A stretch of 29,879 bases of DNA from the NCBI GenBank assembly GCA_963708545.1, contig CAVPUD010000056.1, positions 1 through 29,879 of the forward strand. The letters run 5' to 3'. Position 1 is the first letter of the stretch, and each line of letters opens with the position of its first letter. Below the pieces are notes generated by a model. It had not been told where the DNA came from, searched no databases, and saw only the letters and a list, made by a program, of their open reading frames with translations. Both the position numbers and the translations under genes were made by a program. Shown here one piece after another: positions 14,180 to 23,478 of this stretch. Origin of the DNA: Extensimonas sp963708545. Its GTDB lineage: Bacteria; Pseudomonadota; Gammaproteobacteria; Burkholderiales; Burkholderiaceae_C.

Positions 14180-16237
14180 ATGTCTGCCACCACACTGCGC
14201 CTGCTGCACCAGCCTGCCTTTTGGCTCGCCTTGGCGTGCCTTGCGATGGGAACGGCGCAGGCGCGCGCTCCCGCGCGGCCGTCGAGCGCACCCGCGCCGT
14301 GCAGTGCCGTCAGCACCAGCGAAGATGCTGCCAGCGCGCACGCAAATCAGCGCCACGCCCAACCAGGCACTCCAGCCGGCTCCCAAGCCGCCGTGGCGCC
14401 CGGCGTTCCCGAGCCGGCCTCGGGCTACCGCGCCAAGCCGCTCGTGCGCGCGCGCCGCTTCATGGTCGTGGCGGCGCATCCGCTCGCGGCGCAGGCCGGC
14501 TGCGCCATCTTGCAGCGCGGCGGCTCGGCCGTCGATGCGGCGGTGGCTGCGCAAATGGTATTGGGCCTGGTCGAGCCGCAGTCCTCAGGGCTGGGCGGCG
14601 GGGCTTTTTTGCTGCACTACGACGCGCGGCGCAACACCGTCACGTCCTACGACGGGCGCGAAGCCGCGCCAGACGCGGCCACCGAGGACTATCTGCGCTA
14701 CGTCAGTGAGAGCGAGCACACGCCGCCCGCGCCCGTGCGCGGCGCGCCCGAGGCCCCCGCAGCGTTCAACGCGCTGCGCCAGAGCGGGCGCTCGGTGGGT
14801 ACACCCGGCGTGCTGCGCATGCTGGAGCTCGCCCACCAAGACCACGGGCGTTTGCCCTGGCCGCAACTGCTGCAGCCTGCGATCACCATCGCCGCGCGCG
14901 GCTTTGCCATCGGCGGGCGCCTGGCCGACGCCATCGCCGGCGCGCAGGCACTGCTGCACACCGACCCCGAGGCGGCCGCGTACTTCCTGCAGCCCGACGG
15001 CAGCCCGAAGCCGCGTGGCAGCCTGCTGCGCAACCCGGCCTACGCGGCCACGCTGCAAACGCTCGCCCAGGACGGCGTGGATGCGTTCTACAGCGGCCCC
15101 ATCGCGGCGGGCATCGTGCAAAAAATCCAGCTCGCGCGCGGCGGCCAGCCCGCCGTGCCGATCACGCCCGGCCTCACCAGCACCAATGACCTCGCACACT
15201 ACCGCGCGCTGCGCCGTGCGCCCGTGTGCACCAGCTACCGCGCCTACTGGATTTGCGGCATGGGTGCGCCTTCGTCGGGCGGCATCACCGTGGCGGCCAC
15301 GCTGGGTATTTTGGAAAACTTCGACCTGCCCGCCCTGCCGCCTACCGCGCTCGATGCACTCGGCGGCAAGCCGCAGGCGCAGGCCGTGCACTGGATCACC
15401 GAAGCCGAGCGCCTGGCCTACGCCGACCGCAACCGCTACATCGCCGACCCCGACTTCGTGCCGCTACCCGGCGGGCTCCTGGACAAAAACTATCTGCGCG
15501 AGCGCGCCAGCCTCATCACTGACGAGCGCAGCATGGGCACGGCGCAGCCCGGCGAGTTCACGCAGGCGCCCCAAATGGGTTCGAGCAGCGCCGAGGGCAA
15601 AGGCACGACGCAGATCACCGTGGTCGATGCGCGCGGCAACGTGGTCAGCATGACGAGCAGCATAGAAAGCAGCATGGGCTCGTTTCGCATGACGCACGGC
15701 TTTTTGCTGAACAACGAGCTCACCGACTTTTCCGTGCTGCCGCGCGACGTGCACGGCCCGATCGCGAACCGCGTGCAGGGCGGCAAGCGCCCGCGCAGCT
15801 CCATGGCGCCCACGCTGGTGATCCGCAAAAAGCCTGACGGCTCCAGGGGCGACTTTGTGCTCGCCACGGGCTCGCCCGGCGGCGCGGCCATCATCCAGTA
15901 CGTGACCAAAACGCTGGTGGGCGCGCTCGACTGGGGCCTCTCGGCGCAGCAGGCCACGGCCATGATCGACTTCGGCGCCGCCAACGGCCCCGTGACCTAT
16001 GTCGGCGGCGAACACCCGAACGTGGACACCTCCGCCCCACCGGGCGGCCTGGCAGGCGACGCCGATGCGCTCGTGCGCGGTCTGCGCGCGCGCGGGCACC
16101 AGGTCAACCTCGGCGCGCAAAGCAGCGGCATCGCCACCATCATGCGCACGCGCTACCGTGGCCGCCCCGTGCTCGAAGGCAGCGCCGACCCGCGGCGTGA
16201 GGGGGCTGCGCTCGGCGACGGTTTTTCGGCCCGCTGA
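14180..16237 (+). CDS. ggt: Gamma-glutamyltransferase (glutathione hydrolase), periplasmic
   Basis: N-terminal-nucleophile hydrolase that removes gamma-glutamyl groups from glutathione; it cleaves itself into two subunits. A signal peptide (AFWLALACLAMGTAQA) is followed by a ~50-residue low-complexity Ala/Pro linker. The large subunit has VVAAHPLAAQAGCAILQRGG, SAVDAAVAAQMVLGLVEPQ and SSGLGGGAFLLHYD; the processing site is before Thr476 in GKGTTQITVVD, the counterpart of Thr391 in E. coli. The small subunit contains MTSSIESSMGS and the oxyanion-side RSSMAPTLV...GSPGGAAII. Length is 685 aa, somewhat longer than E. coli (580) because of the linker. It ends 50 bp from the convergent 5'-nucleotidase gene. 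Confidence 0.95.
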   Translation: MSATTLRLLHQPAFWLALACLAMGTAQARAPARPSSAPAPCSAVSTSEDAASAHANQRHAQPGTPAGSQAAVAPGVPEPASGYRAKPLVRARRFMVVAAHPLAAQAGCAILQRGGSAVDAAVAAQMVLGLVEPQSSGLGGGAFLLHYDARRNTVTSYDGREAAPDAATEDYLRYVSESEHTPPAPVRGAPEAPAAFNALRQSGRSVGTPGVLRMLELAHQDHGRLPWPQLLQPAITIAARGFAIGGRLADAIAGAQALLHTDPEAAAYFLQPDGSPKPRGSLLRNPAYAATLQTLAQDGVDAFYSGPIAAGIVQKIQLARGGQPAVPITPGLTSTNDLAHYRALRRAPVCTSYRAYWICGMGAPSSGGITVAATLGILENFDLPALPPTALDALGGKPQAQAVHWITEAERLAYADRNRYIADPDFVPLPGGLLDKNYLRERASLITDERSMGTAQPGEFTQAPQMGSSSAEGKGTTQITVVDARGNVVSMTSSIESSMGSFRMTHGFLLNNELTDFSVLPRDVHGPIANRVQGGKRPRSSMAPTLVIRKKPDGSRGDFVLATGSPGGAAIIQYVTKTLVGALDWGLSAQQATAMIDFGAANGPVTYVGGEHPNVDTSAPPGGLAGDADALVRGLRARGHQVNLGAQSSGIATIMRTRYRGRPVLEGSADPRREGAALGDGFSAR

Positions 16238-16287
16238 CGGCACCGCAAAGGCTGAAAAAGTCCGGCACCCAAAAAGCCCCCGGCGCA

Positions 16288-18207
16288 TCAAGGCAGCGCC
16301 ACCCCTGCCTTGGTGACCACCTTCTGGTGCGCATAGTCGCCGCGCTGCGGGCGGCTCAGCGTGCCTTTGGCGAGCACGTAATCGACGAAGCTCTGCGTGT
16401 AGAGCAAATAGGTGTTGACGTAGCGGCCCGCAGCGTAAACCTTGCCCAGCGCGGTATAGCCGTCCTTGCCCGAGGCGACGTAATCGTTGGTCACAAGCAC
16501 GTAGGTCTTGGCCGGGTCTATGGGCGCCCAGGCGCCCGTGGTCTTGTCGCGCACCTGCACGTTCGCAATGCGCTGGCCCTTGGGCTGGCCCATGTCCAGG
16601 TCCCAGCGCAGGCCCGCAGCGTAGGGGTGTGAACCGTCGGACTGCTTGTTGTCGAGGTGATTCGCCACACCGTCTTCGAGCGCGGCCACCACCTCGGCGC
16701 CGGTCACGTCGAGCTCCACGAGCACGTTGGTAAAGGGCAGCAGCGTGAAGGCGGTATTCATGTTCAGCGGCCCGGCGGGGATGGCGATGCGCACGCCGCC
16801 CGCGTTTTGCAGGGCGAAGTCGGCGCGCTTGCTCGCATTCAGGAAGGCTTCGGCCACCGCCTGCGCAGCGTCGCTGCCGCGCGCGAGCGTGTTGGCGCTT
16901 TCGCAGCCGGCCACGCCGGCGCTGCGGTTGGTGGCCTCGCCGGGCACGCGCACCAGGCACAGGGCCTCGCTGGCGCTGCCTATGGACTTGGCCTTTTCGG
17001 CGCTGACCTGGCTGGTGTAAGCCGCGAGCGTCTGCTCGGCCTGGGCGTCGGGGGTGAGTACCTTCACGGCCGGGTTGGCCGCGAGCTTGGCCGTCAGCGC
17101 CTGGCGCTCGGCGTCGGCCAGCGGCTGCCAGGCGCCCGTGCTGTCCTGGCGCTTGAAGCTGTCGCCGATCAGCAGCGAGGCCTGCCCGCTGCACTTGTCC
17201 ACGCTGCCCTGCGCGTTGAATTCCACGCGCATGAGTCCGCTCGCCTTGGCGTATTCCCAGGCCTGGCCTATGCACACGGTCTCGCCCGACTTGTTCCTGG
17301 CCACCGTGGGGTAGGCGCCGGCGCTGGAGAGGCCCAGCGACTGGAAGTCGCCCAGCAGCGTGTGCGAGTCGCCGCCGATGATCACGTCCACGTCGGTGAG
17401 CTTGGCCGCGAGCGCCTTGTCGTTGTCATAGCCCAGGTGCGTCATCAGCACGATGTGGCGCACGCCCTTGTTGCGCAGCGTGTCTATGGTCTGCTGCGCC
17501 GCGCTGGCTTCGTCGAGGAACTGTGTGGTGGGCAGCGGGCGCGAGGAGTTCGTCGTCTTGTCCTTGGTGGTCAGGCCAATGATGCCCACGTCCACGCCGT
17601 CGATGTTGCGGATGAGGTAGGGCTGCAGGTAGGGCGTGGCGCCGCTGGGGGCGAGCGCGGTGCCGGCCTGCGGCACGATGTTGGCCGACAGCGCGGGCGT
17701 CTTGCAGCTGCTGCCGACGGGGCGGTTGGCCGGGTTCCAGAGGTCGTCGAGGAATTGCTTGAGCTCGGCGTCGCCGTCGTCGAACTCGTGGTTGCCGGGG
17801 ATGAAGGCGTCGAAGCAGATGGTGTTCATGAGCTGCGCGTCGGCCCGGCCCTTGAAGAAGGTGTAGTAGAGCGTGCCGGTGAGCGCGTCGCCCGCGTGCA
17901 GCTTGAGCAGGTTGGGCGTGCTCGCGAGCGACTTGAAGAACGCGGTCTGGCGCGCAAAACCACCGAGATCGACCTGCGTGGCCACGCCGTCGAGCTGCAG
18001 CTGCGTGGCCGCAAACGGATCGAGCTGCGAATGGTGGTCGTTGATGTGCGCGATGTTGAGCGACAGCGGCTTGTAGCTGGGGCCGTCGTCATCACCGCCA
18101 CAGGCGCTCAGGCCCAGCGCGGCGCTGCACAGCAGCGCGAGCGCCAGCACGCGCGGGGCACGGGAACGAAACGGGGGCAACGCAGGAATGGACAGGTTTT
18201 CAGTCAT
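16288..18207 (-). CDS. Lipoprotein 5'-nucleotidase / metallophosphatase (UshA family)
   Basis: 639 aa. Periplasmic, lipid-anchored: the signal ends in the lipobox LSAC (Cys36) followed by GGDDDG. The N-terminal metallophosphatase domain shows IAHINDHHSQLDP, LKLHAGDALTGTLYY, FIPGNHEFDDGD, VLMTHLGYDND and IIGGDSHTLLG, a complete set of dimetal ligands. The C-terminal 5'-nucleotidase domain has ALQNAGGVRIAIPAG and YVLVTNDYVASGKDGY, which bind nucleotide. It likely hydrolyses nucleotides (or other phosphoesters) outside the cytoplasm for phosphate and nucleoside salvage. The ATG at 18205-18207 gives the shortest signal-bearing form. A family A element sits 68 bp upstream and may interfere with its promoter. 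Confidence 0.93.
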   Translation of the reverse strand: MTENLSIPALPPFRSRAPRVLALALLCSAALGLSACGGDDDGPSYKPLSLNIAHINDHHSQLDPFAATQLQLDGVATQVDLGGFARQTAFFKSLASTPNLLKLHAGDALTGTLYYTFFKGRADAQLMNTICFDAFIPGNHEFDDGDAELKQFLDDLWNPANRPVGSSCKTPALSANIVPQAGTALAPSGATPYLQPYLIRNIDGVDVGIIGLTTKDKTTNSSRPLPTTQFLDEASAAQQTIDTLRNKGVRHIVLMTHLGYDNDKALAAKLTDVDVIIGGDSHTLLGDFQSLGLSSAGAYPTVARNKSGETVCIGQAWEYAKASGLMRVEFNAQGSVDKCSGQASLLIGDSFKRQDSTGAWQPLADAERQALTAKLAANPAVKVLTPDAQAEQTLAAYTSQVSAEKAKSIGSASEALCLVRVPGEATNRSAGVAGCESANTLARGSDAAQAVAEAFLNASKRADFALQNAGGVRIAIPAGPLNMNTAFTLLPFTNVLVELDVTGAEVVAALEDGVANHLDNKQSDGSHPYAAGLRWDLDMGQPKGQRIANVQVRDKTTGAWAPIDPAKTYVLVTNDYVASGKDGYTALGKVYAAGRYVNTYLLYTQSFVDYVLAKGTLSRPQRGDYAHQKVVTKAGVALP

Positions 18208-18274
18208 GGCGCGCAAAGCTTGGGTTGGTGATGCCCCCAATCCTTGCGTGCCACGATGACGGCGGCGTGAAAGT

Positions 18275-18357
18275 CACGACTTACGCAAATCGGGGTGAGG
18301 CAAGGCGTTCGCCCCACGGCAAAACACCTCGCTGCATCCTTGTTTGCGTAAGTCCAG
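18275..18357 (+). mobile_element. 83-bp miniature inverted-repeat element, family A, copy A2
   Basis: Same length and same terminal sequences (CACGACTTACGC ... GCGTAAGTCCAG) as copy A1, with only a few internal differences, and in the same orientation. It is flanked by a perfect 5-bp duplication AAAGT (18270-18274 and 18358-18362). It lies between two minus-strand genes, 24 bp beyond the stop codon of the PAS-GGDEF-EAL gene and upstream of the 5'-nucleotidase gene. Confidence 0.9.
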
Positions 18358-18381
18358 AAAGTGAATGTTGCAGGCAGTTTT

Positions 18382-20337
18382 TCAGCGCCCTGCATCGGCA
18401 CGCAGCAGAGCCTCGAATTCTGCCGCGAGCACGGGGCGGCTGCGCAGATAGCCCTGGTAGCTGTCGCAGCCGTGCGCGCGCAGGAATTCGAGCTGCGCCG
18501 CGGTTTCCACGCCCTCGGCGAGCACGCGCATGCCCATGCTGTGGCCCATCGCAATGATGGCGTTGCTGATGGCCATGTCGTCCTCGTTGCGGGGAATGTC
18601 GCGCACAAAGCCCTGGTCGATCTTGAGCACCTGGATGGGGTAGCGCTTGAGCTGCGCGAGCGACGAATAGCCGGTGCCGAAGTCGTCGATCGCCAGCTGC
18701 ACGCCGAGCGCGCGCAGCTGGTGCAGGATGCGCAGCGCGTGTTCATGGTTTTCGGCGAGCGCGCTCTCGGTGATCTCGAGCTCCAACCGTTCTGCGGGAT
18801 AGCCGCTTTGCGCCAGCGCCTGCGCCACTGCGGCGGGCAGGTCGCTTTGGCGCAACTGGTGCGGCGAGACGTTCACTGCGAGCGTGATCTCGGGCAGACC
18901 CGCAGCGCGCCACGCCTGCCCTTGCCGGCAGGCCTCGGCCAGCACCCACGCGCCCAGCGGCACGATCAGGCCCGAAACCTCGGCCTGCGGGATGAAGCGC
19001 GCGGGCGAAATCAAGCCCTCATGGGGGTCGGACCAACGCACCAGCGCCTCCGCGCCCACGATACGCCCGGTGGCGATGTCGATCTGCGGCTGGTAGTGCA
19101 GCACGAGCTGCCCTTGCTGCAGTGCTTGGCGCAGGCGCGACTCGAGCGCGAGGCGTTCGCGCGCGGCCTGCGTCATTTCCTCGGCGTAAAAACACCAGGC
19201 GCCGCGTCCTTGCGCTTTGGCGCCATAGACGGCAGCGTGCGCGCCCTGCAGCAGCGCCTTGGCTGTGTCCGCATGTTCGGGGAACAAGCAGATGCCCACG
19301 CTCGCGCCGGCTTCGACCTCGAAGCCCTCCGGCGAACGCCAGGGCACGGCAATGGCGGCAATCAGCTGGCGCGCCACCGTGGCGGCCTCGTCCGGGTGGC
19401 GCAGATGGCGTGCCATCACGGCGAACTCGTCCCCCGCCATGCGCCCCAGCAGGTCGCCCGCGCGCAGCACCGACTGCAGCTGCTGCGCGATGTGGCGCAG
19501 CACCTGATCGCCCACGGTGTGGCCGTAGCTGTCGTTGACGTCCTTGAAGCGGTCGAGGTTGACCTGCAGCACGGCGAGCCGTTCGCCGCTCGCGCGCGCC
19601 TGCTGCACGGCGGCTTCGAGCTGCTGCACGAACCACAGGCGGTTCGCCAGACCCGTGAGCGGGTCATGGTTTGCGAGGAACTCCATACGCTCGTGCTGCG
19701 CTTTTTCGGCCGAGATGTCGGTGAACACGCACACATAGTGCGTGATTTCGTCTGCGGCGTTGCGCACCGTGCTCAGCGACATGTGCTCGGGGAAGATTTC
19801 GCCGTTTTTGCGCCGGTTCCAGATTTCGCCCTGCCAGTGGCCCTGGCTCGCCACCTGCGCCCACATCGCCTTATAAAAGGCCCGGTCGTGCCGCCCCGAC
19901 TTGAACAGGCGCGGCGTCTGGCCCAGCACCTCTTCCTCGGTGTAGCCCATGAGGCGCGTGAACGCCGCATTGACCGAGAGGATGCGGCTTTGCGCATCGG
20001 TCACGACCACGCCTTCGGCGGTGTGCTCTACCGCGGTGTGCGCAAGGCGCTGGCGCTCCGCGCTGCTTGCGCTTTCGGCCCGCGCCTTTTGCGCGCGCCG
20101 CAGCAGCACATCGGCCAGCAGCGCCGTGAGCAGCACGTACAGCCAGCCCTTGACGGTCTGCCAGCGCGTGAGCTCGGCGGTGTCGCCGGCCCAACGCTCA
20201 AGCAAAGCGTCGCCCACATAGATCCAGACCACGCCGAAGACGAGGTACAGCAACGCCCCTTGCCAGGGCGCGAGCGGGCGCGCCGGGCGAGGCGGGGCCT
20301 CTTCAGTGCTTGCTTTGGCGTTTTGCGATGTGGGCAT
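18382..20337 (-). CDS. Membrane PAS-GGDEF-EAL protein, probable c-di-GMP phosphodiesterase
   Basis: 651 aa. Two N-terminal transmembrane helices (~26-46 and ~64-80) are followed by a PAS domain (~98-212; TAEGVVVTDAQSRILSVN), a GGDEF domain (~215-385) and an EAL domain (~395-640). The GGDEF signature is AGDEF (301-305) and the first metal-binding Asp is Asn260 (NLDRFKDVND), so cyclase activity is doubtful. The EAL domain keeps the key motifs: EALVRW (430), NVSPHQL, LEITES, DDFGTGYSSL, LKIDQGFVRDI and EGVET. The protein probably degrades c-di-GMP, with the degenerate GGDEF perhaps a GTP sensor and PAS the signal input. It is divergent from purU with a 47-bp gap. Confidence 0.93.
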   Translation of the reverse strand: MPTSQNAKASTEEAPPRPARPLAPWQGALLYLVFGVVWIYVGDALLERWAGDTAELTRWQTVKGWLYVLLTALLADVLLRRAQKARAESASSAERQRLAHTAVEHTAEGVVVTDAQSRILSVNAAFTRLMGYTEEEVLGQTPRLFKSGRHDRAFYKAMWAQVASQGHWQGEIWNRRKNGEIFPEHMSLSTVRNAADEITHYVCVFTDISAEKAQHERMEFLANHDPLTGLANRLWFVQQLEAAVQQARASGERLAVLQVNLDRFKDVNDSYGHTVGDQVLRHIAQQLQSVLRAGDLLGRMAGDEFAVMARHLRHPDEAATVARQLIAAIAVPWRSPEGFEVEAGASVGICLFPEHADTAKALLQGAHAAVYGAKAQGRGAWCFYAEEMTQAARERLALESRLRQALQQGQLVLHYQPQIDIATGRIVGAEALVRWSDPHEGLISPARFIPQAEVSGLIVPLGAWVLAEACRQGQAWRAAGLPEITLAVNVSPHQLRQSDLPAAVAQALAQSGYPAERLELEITESALAENHEHALRILHQLRALGVQLAIDDFGTGYSSLAQLKRYPIQVLKIDQGFVRDIPRNEDDMAISNAIIAMGHSMGMRVLAEGVETAAQLEFLRAHGCDSYQGYLRSRPVLAAEFEALLRADAGR

Positions 20338-20384
20338 TCCTGCAATCCTGTTCGCGCACGCGGGGCTGCGACAATCGTGCGCTT

Positions 20385-21245
20385 ATGACCCCTTCCGCGA
20401 ACCAAACCTATATTCTCACCCTCTCGTGCCCCGACCGCAGGGGCTTGGTGCATGCCGTTTCGGGTTTTTTGCTCGAGCACGGCGGCAACATCGAGGAAGC
20501 CGCGCAGTTCAACGACCACGCCACGGGGCTGTTTTTCATGCGCGTGCAGTTCGCCTGCGACGCACAGGAGCCTGCGCAACTGCGTGCCGACTGGGCCGCG
20601 TTCGCTGAGCCTCACCAGATGCGCTGGGGCCTGCACGCCACGGCCGAACCCATGAAGACCGTGCTCATGGTCAGCCGCGAGGGCCATTGCCTCAACGACC
20701 TGCTGTTTCGCCACAAAAGCGGGCTGCTGCGGCTGGACATCCGCGCCATCATCAGCAACCACCGCGATTTTTACCAGCTTGCCGCGAGCTACGACGTGCC
20801 CTTTCACCACATTCCCGTGACGGCCGCCACCAAGCCGCAGGCCGAGGCGCGCCAGCTCGAGATCATCGAGTCCGAAGGCGCCGAGCTCGTGGTGCTCGCG
20901 CGCTACATGCAAGTGCTCTCCGACGCCATGTGCACCCGGCTCGAAGGCCGTGCGATCAACATCCACCACAGCTTTTTGCCAAGCTTCAAGGGCGCGCGCC
21001 CCTACCACCAGGCGCACGAGCGCGGCGTCAAGCTGATCGGCGCGACGGCGCACTACGTCACGGCCACGCTCGACGAGGGCCCGATCATCGAGCAGGACGT
21101 GGCGCGCGCCGACCACACCGACACGGTGGAAGACCTCGCCGCGCGCGGGCGCGACACCGAAAGCCTGGTGCTCGCGCGCGCCGTGAAGTGGCACAGCGAA
21201 CACCGCGTGCTGCTCAACGGACACAAGACGGTGGTGTTTCGCTGA
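20385..21245 (+). CDS. purU: Formyltetrahydrofolate deformylase
   Basis: Hydrolyses 10-formyl-THF to formate and THF, which balances one-carbon pools and can feed formate-dependent purine synthesis. The N-terminal ACT domain starts with YILTLSCPDRRGLVHAVSGF (residues ~8-85). The C-terminal formyltransferase fold has MVSREGHCLNDLL, IISNHRDF, the catalytic Asn-His region AINIHHSFLPSFKGARPYHQA and the Asp in TATLDEGPIIEQD. Length (286 aa) matches the family. The ATG at 20385 gives MTPSANQTYILTL, with the ACT domain in the expected place. PurH upstream in the window uses the same cofactor, but the genes are not linked in transcription. Confidence 0.96.
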   Translation: MTPSANQTYILTLSCPDRRGLVHAVSGFLLEHGGNIEEAAQFNDHATGLFFMRVQFACDAQEPAQLRADWAAFAEPHQMRWGLHATAEPMKTVLMVSREGHCLNDLLFRHKSGLLRLDIRAIISNHRDFYQLAASYDVPFHHIPVTAATKPQAEARQLEIIESEGAELVVLARYMQVLSDAMCTRLEGRAINIHHSFLPSFKGARPYHQAHERGVKLIGATAHYVTATLDEGPIIEQDVARADHTDTVEDLAARGRDTESLVLARAVKWHSEHRVLLNGHKTVVFR

Positions 21246-21296
21246 GCCTCGGGCCTGAACTCCTTGCCCGCCTCCGATACCTGGGGTAGGACTTAT

Positions 21297-21355
21297 GGTC
21301 AAAATGCCGTTTTACGCTTATGGAAAAAGCGTAAGCAGCTCACTTTTTTGATACC
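21297..21355 (-). repeat. Interspersed palindromic repeat, copy C5
   Basis: The minus strand reads AGTGAGCTGCTTACGCTTTT, then ATAAGCGTAAAACGGCATTT and TGACC. The inner arms TTTTACGCTTAT/AAAAAGCGTAAG are nearly complementary. The layout matches C1-C4. It lies in the 224-bp gap between purU and the convergent biotin carboxylase gene, where no gene is visible. Confidence 0.55.
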
Positions 21356-21428
21356 CCTGTACGGACAAGCATGCAAGCCGCGCAGGCACCCGCCCGCCGG
21401 CCTGCCTACTTGGATGAGCGGCTTCAGA

Positions 21429-21475
21429 GGCTGAGAGTTTTCAGCCGTGGACGAAAGACTCTCCGTCTCTCAGCC
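21429..21475 (-). terminator. Possible hairpin at the 3' end of the carboxylase operon
   Basis: GGCTGAGAG (21429-21437) and CTCTCAGCC (21467-21475) are perfect 9-bp inverted repeats overlapping the stop codon of the biotin carboxylase gene. An inner pair GAGAGT/ACTCTC adds structure. There is no T tract, so a classic intrinsic terminator is not supported; it may be a 3'-end-protecting hairpin. Confidence 0.35.
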
Positions 21476-23467
21476 CTCCTCATCCGGCTCTATCACCGCG
21501 ACGATGGCGTTGCGCTCCACCGTTTGCCCCGGCTGGCAGTGGATCGCGGTCACGGTGCCTGCGCATTCGGCGCAGATGCGCATTTCCATCTTCATCGATT
21601 CGAGCAAGGCCACCACGGCGCCTTTTTCGACATGCTCGCCCACGGCGGCGTTCACCTTGAGGATCAGGCCCATCATGGGTGCCTTGAGCTCACCGCTGGC
21701 CTGCGCCGCCGCGCTGATGTACGCCAGGTAAGGCACGGCCTGGAACGCGTGCACGCCCTGGCGGTCGTGCAGGTACAGCGTGTCGCCGTCCTGGTGCAGG
21801 CGCACGCGCTCGCGCCGCGCCTGCACGATGGCCAGGAATTCGTCCCCGCCCACGGGCTGCAGCGCCACGCGCAGCTGGTCGTCGCCCACGCCTATGCACA
21901 TGCTGCCGTCGGGCTGCAGCGGCGCAAAGCGGATCGCCACGCTACCGCCCGTATAGGCCATGTGCAGACTGGGCGCGGCGCTGAGGCTCTCGTCGCCCAT
22001 GCCCAGGCTCCAGCCGCTGCAGCCCCAGCCTTGCCACAGCGGCCGCGCTGCAGTGCGGCGCTGCGCGTAGAGCCAGTAGTAGGCCGCAAGCGCGAGCGTC
22101 TGGCGCGTCTGCTGCGCGGCGCGCAAGTCCCAGCTCGCGATCTGCTCGTCGATCAGGCGCGTGTGAAAGCGCGCGCTGCGCGTCTCTGGCAGGTCGATCA
22201 GGCGCTTGAGAAAGTCGCAGTTCGTCGTGACGCCGAAGATGGCCGTGTCGTCGAGCGCCAGGCGCAGGCGGTCGAGCGCGGCGTCGCGCGTGTCGGCGTG
22301 CGTGATGAGTTTGGCGAGCATGGGGTCGTAGTAGGGCGTGACTTCCATCCCCGCCTCGATGCCGGTTTCCACGCGCACGCCCGCGCGCGGAAAGCGCACC
22401 TGCACGAGCCGCCCCGTAGAGGGCAAAAATCCCGCCGCCGGGTCTTCGGCGCAGATGCGCGCCTCGACCGCGTGGCCGCGCAGGTGCACGTCCTCTTGGT
22501 GCAGCGGCAGGCCTTCGCCCGCGGCGATGCGCAGCATGAGCTCGACGATGTCCAGGCCCGTGACCATTTCGGTGACGGGGTGCTCGACCTGCAGGCGCGG
22601 GTTGACTTCGAGGAAGTAGTAGTCCTCGCCGCCGACGATGAACTCCACCGTGCCCACGCCGCGGTACTTCAGGCGCTGGCCCAGGCGCACGGCGTCGGCC
22701 GTCATGCGCGCGCGCAGCTCGGGGTCGAGCTGGGCTGCGGGCGCTTCTTCGATGAGCTTTTGGTGGCGGCGCTGCAGCGTGCATTCGCGCTCGAACAGGT
22801 GGATCACGTGGCCTTTGCCGTCGCCCACGATCTGCACCTCGATGTGGCGGCCGCGCTCGACCAGTTTTTCGACGATCAGGCCCGCGCTGCCGAACGAGCT
22901 CTTGGCTTCGCGCATGGCGGCGTCGATTTCGTCCTCCAGGCCCGCGAGCTGCGCGATCGCGCGCATGCCCTTGCCGCCGCCGCCGGCCGCGGCCTTGAGC
23001 ATCACGGGCAGGCCGGTCTGGCGCACCAGCGCGGCGATTTCGGCGCGGTCTTCGCTGGGCGTGAGGCTGCCGGGCACCGTGGGCACGCCCGCGGCCTGCG
23101 CCTCCTGCTTGGCCGCGGCCTTGTCGCCGAGGCGCTCGATCACCTCGCCCGTGGGGCCGATGAAGACCAGGCCCGCAGCCTCCACGGCGCGCGCAAACGC
23201 GGCGTTTTCGGCCAGAAAGCCGAAACCCGGGTGGATGGCCTGCGCGCCCGTGGCCTTGGCCGCGGCGATCACGGCGTCCATGCGCAGGTAGCTCTCGGAC
23301 GCCGGGGCGCCGCCGATTTCGATCGACTCGCCGATCTCCTTGACGTGCAGCGCGTCGCGGTCGGCCACCGAGTGCACGCCCGCCACCTCCACGCCCAGGC
23401 GCCGGCAGGTGCGCGCGATGCGGCAAGCGATTTCGCCGCGGTTGGCTATCAGTATTTTCTTGAACAT
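21470..23467 (-). CDS. Biotin carboxylase/BCCP alpha subunit of an acyl-CoA carboxylase
   Basis: 665 aa, cytosolic. It carboxylates its own biotin with ATP and bicarbonate and passes the CO2 to a carboxyltransferase. Order: biotin carboxylase N-domain (MFKKILIANRGEIACRI, GFGFLAENAAFA), ATP-grasp (MLKAAAGGGGKGMR, EKLVERGRHIEVQI, VEFIVGGEDYYFLEVNPRLQ), C-domain (HAVEARICAEDPAAGFLPSTG), a linker region, and a C-terminal biotinyl domain with ESMKMEM (biotin on Lys626). This is the MccA/AccA3 layout of propionyl-, methylcrotonyl- or geranyl-CoA carboxylases; the substrate is set by the partner and cannot be named. The gene lies 11 bp downstream of CT1 in the same operon. Confidence 0.93.
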   Translation of the reverse strand: MFKKILIANRGEIACRIARTCRRLGVEVAGVHSVADRDALHVKEIGESIEIGGAPASESYLRMDAVIAAAKATGAQAIHPGFGFLAENAAFARAVEAAGLVFIGPTGEVIERLGDKAAAKQEAQAAGVPTVPGSLTPSEDRAEIAALVRQTGLPVMLKAAAGGGGKGMRAIAQLAGLEDEIDAAMREAKSSFGSAGLIVEKLVERGRHIEVQIVGDGKGHVIHLFERECTLQRRHQKLIEEAPAAQLDPELRARMTADAVRLGQRLKYRGVGTVEFIVGGEDYYFLEVNPRLQVEHPVTEMVTGLDIVELMLRIAAGEGLPLHQEDVHLRGHAVEARICAEDPAAGFLPSTGRLVQVRFPRAGVRVETGIEAGMEVTPYYDPMLAKLITHADTRDAALDRLRLALDDTAIFGVTTNCDFLKRLIDLPETRSARFHTRLIDEQIASWDLRAAQQTRQTLALAAYYWLYAQRRTAARPLWQGWGCSGWSLGMGDESLSAAPSLHMAYTGGSVAIRFAPLQPDGSMCIGVGDDQLRVALQPVGGDEFLAIVQARRERVRLHQDGDTLYLHDRQGVHAFQAVPYLAYISAAAQASGELKAPMMGLILKVNAAVGEHVEKGAVVALLESMKMEMRICAECAGTVTAIHCQPGQTVERNAIVAVIEPDEEG

Positions 23468-23478
23468 GAAAACGGCCC

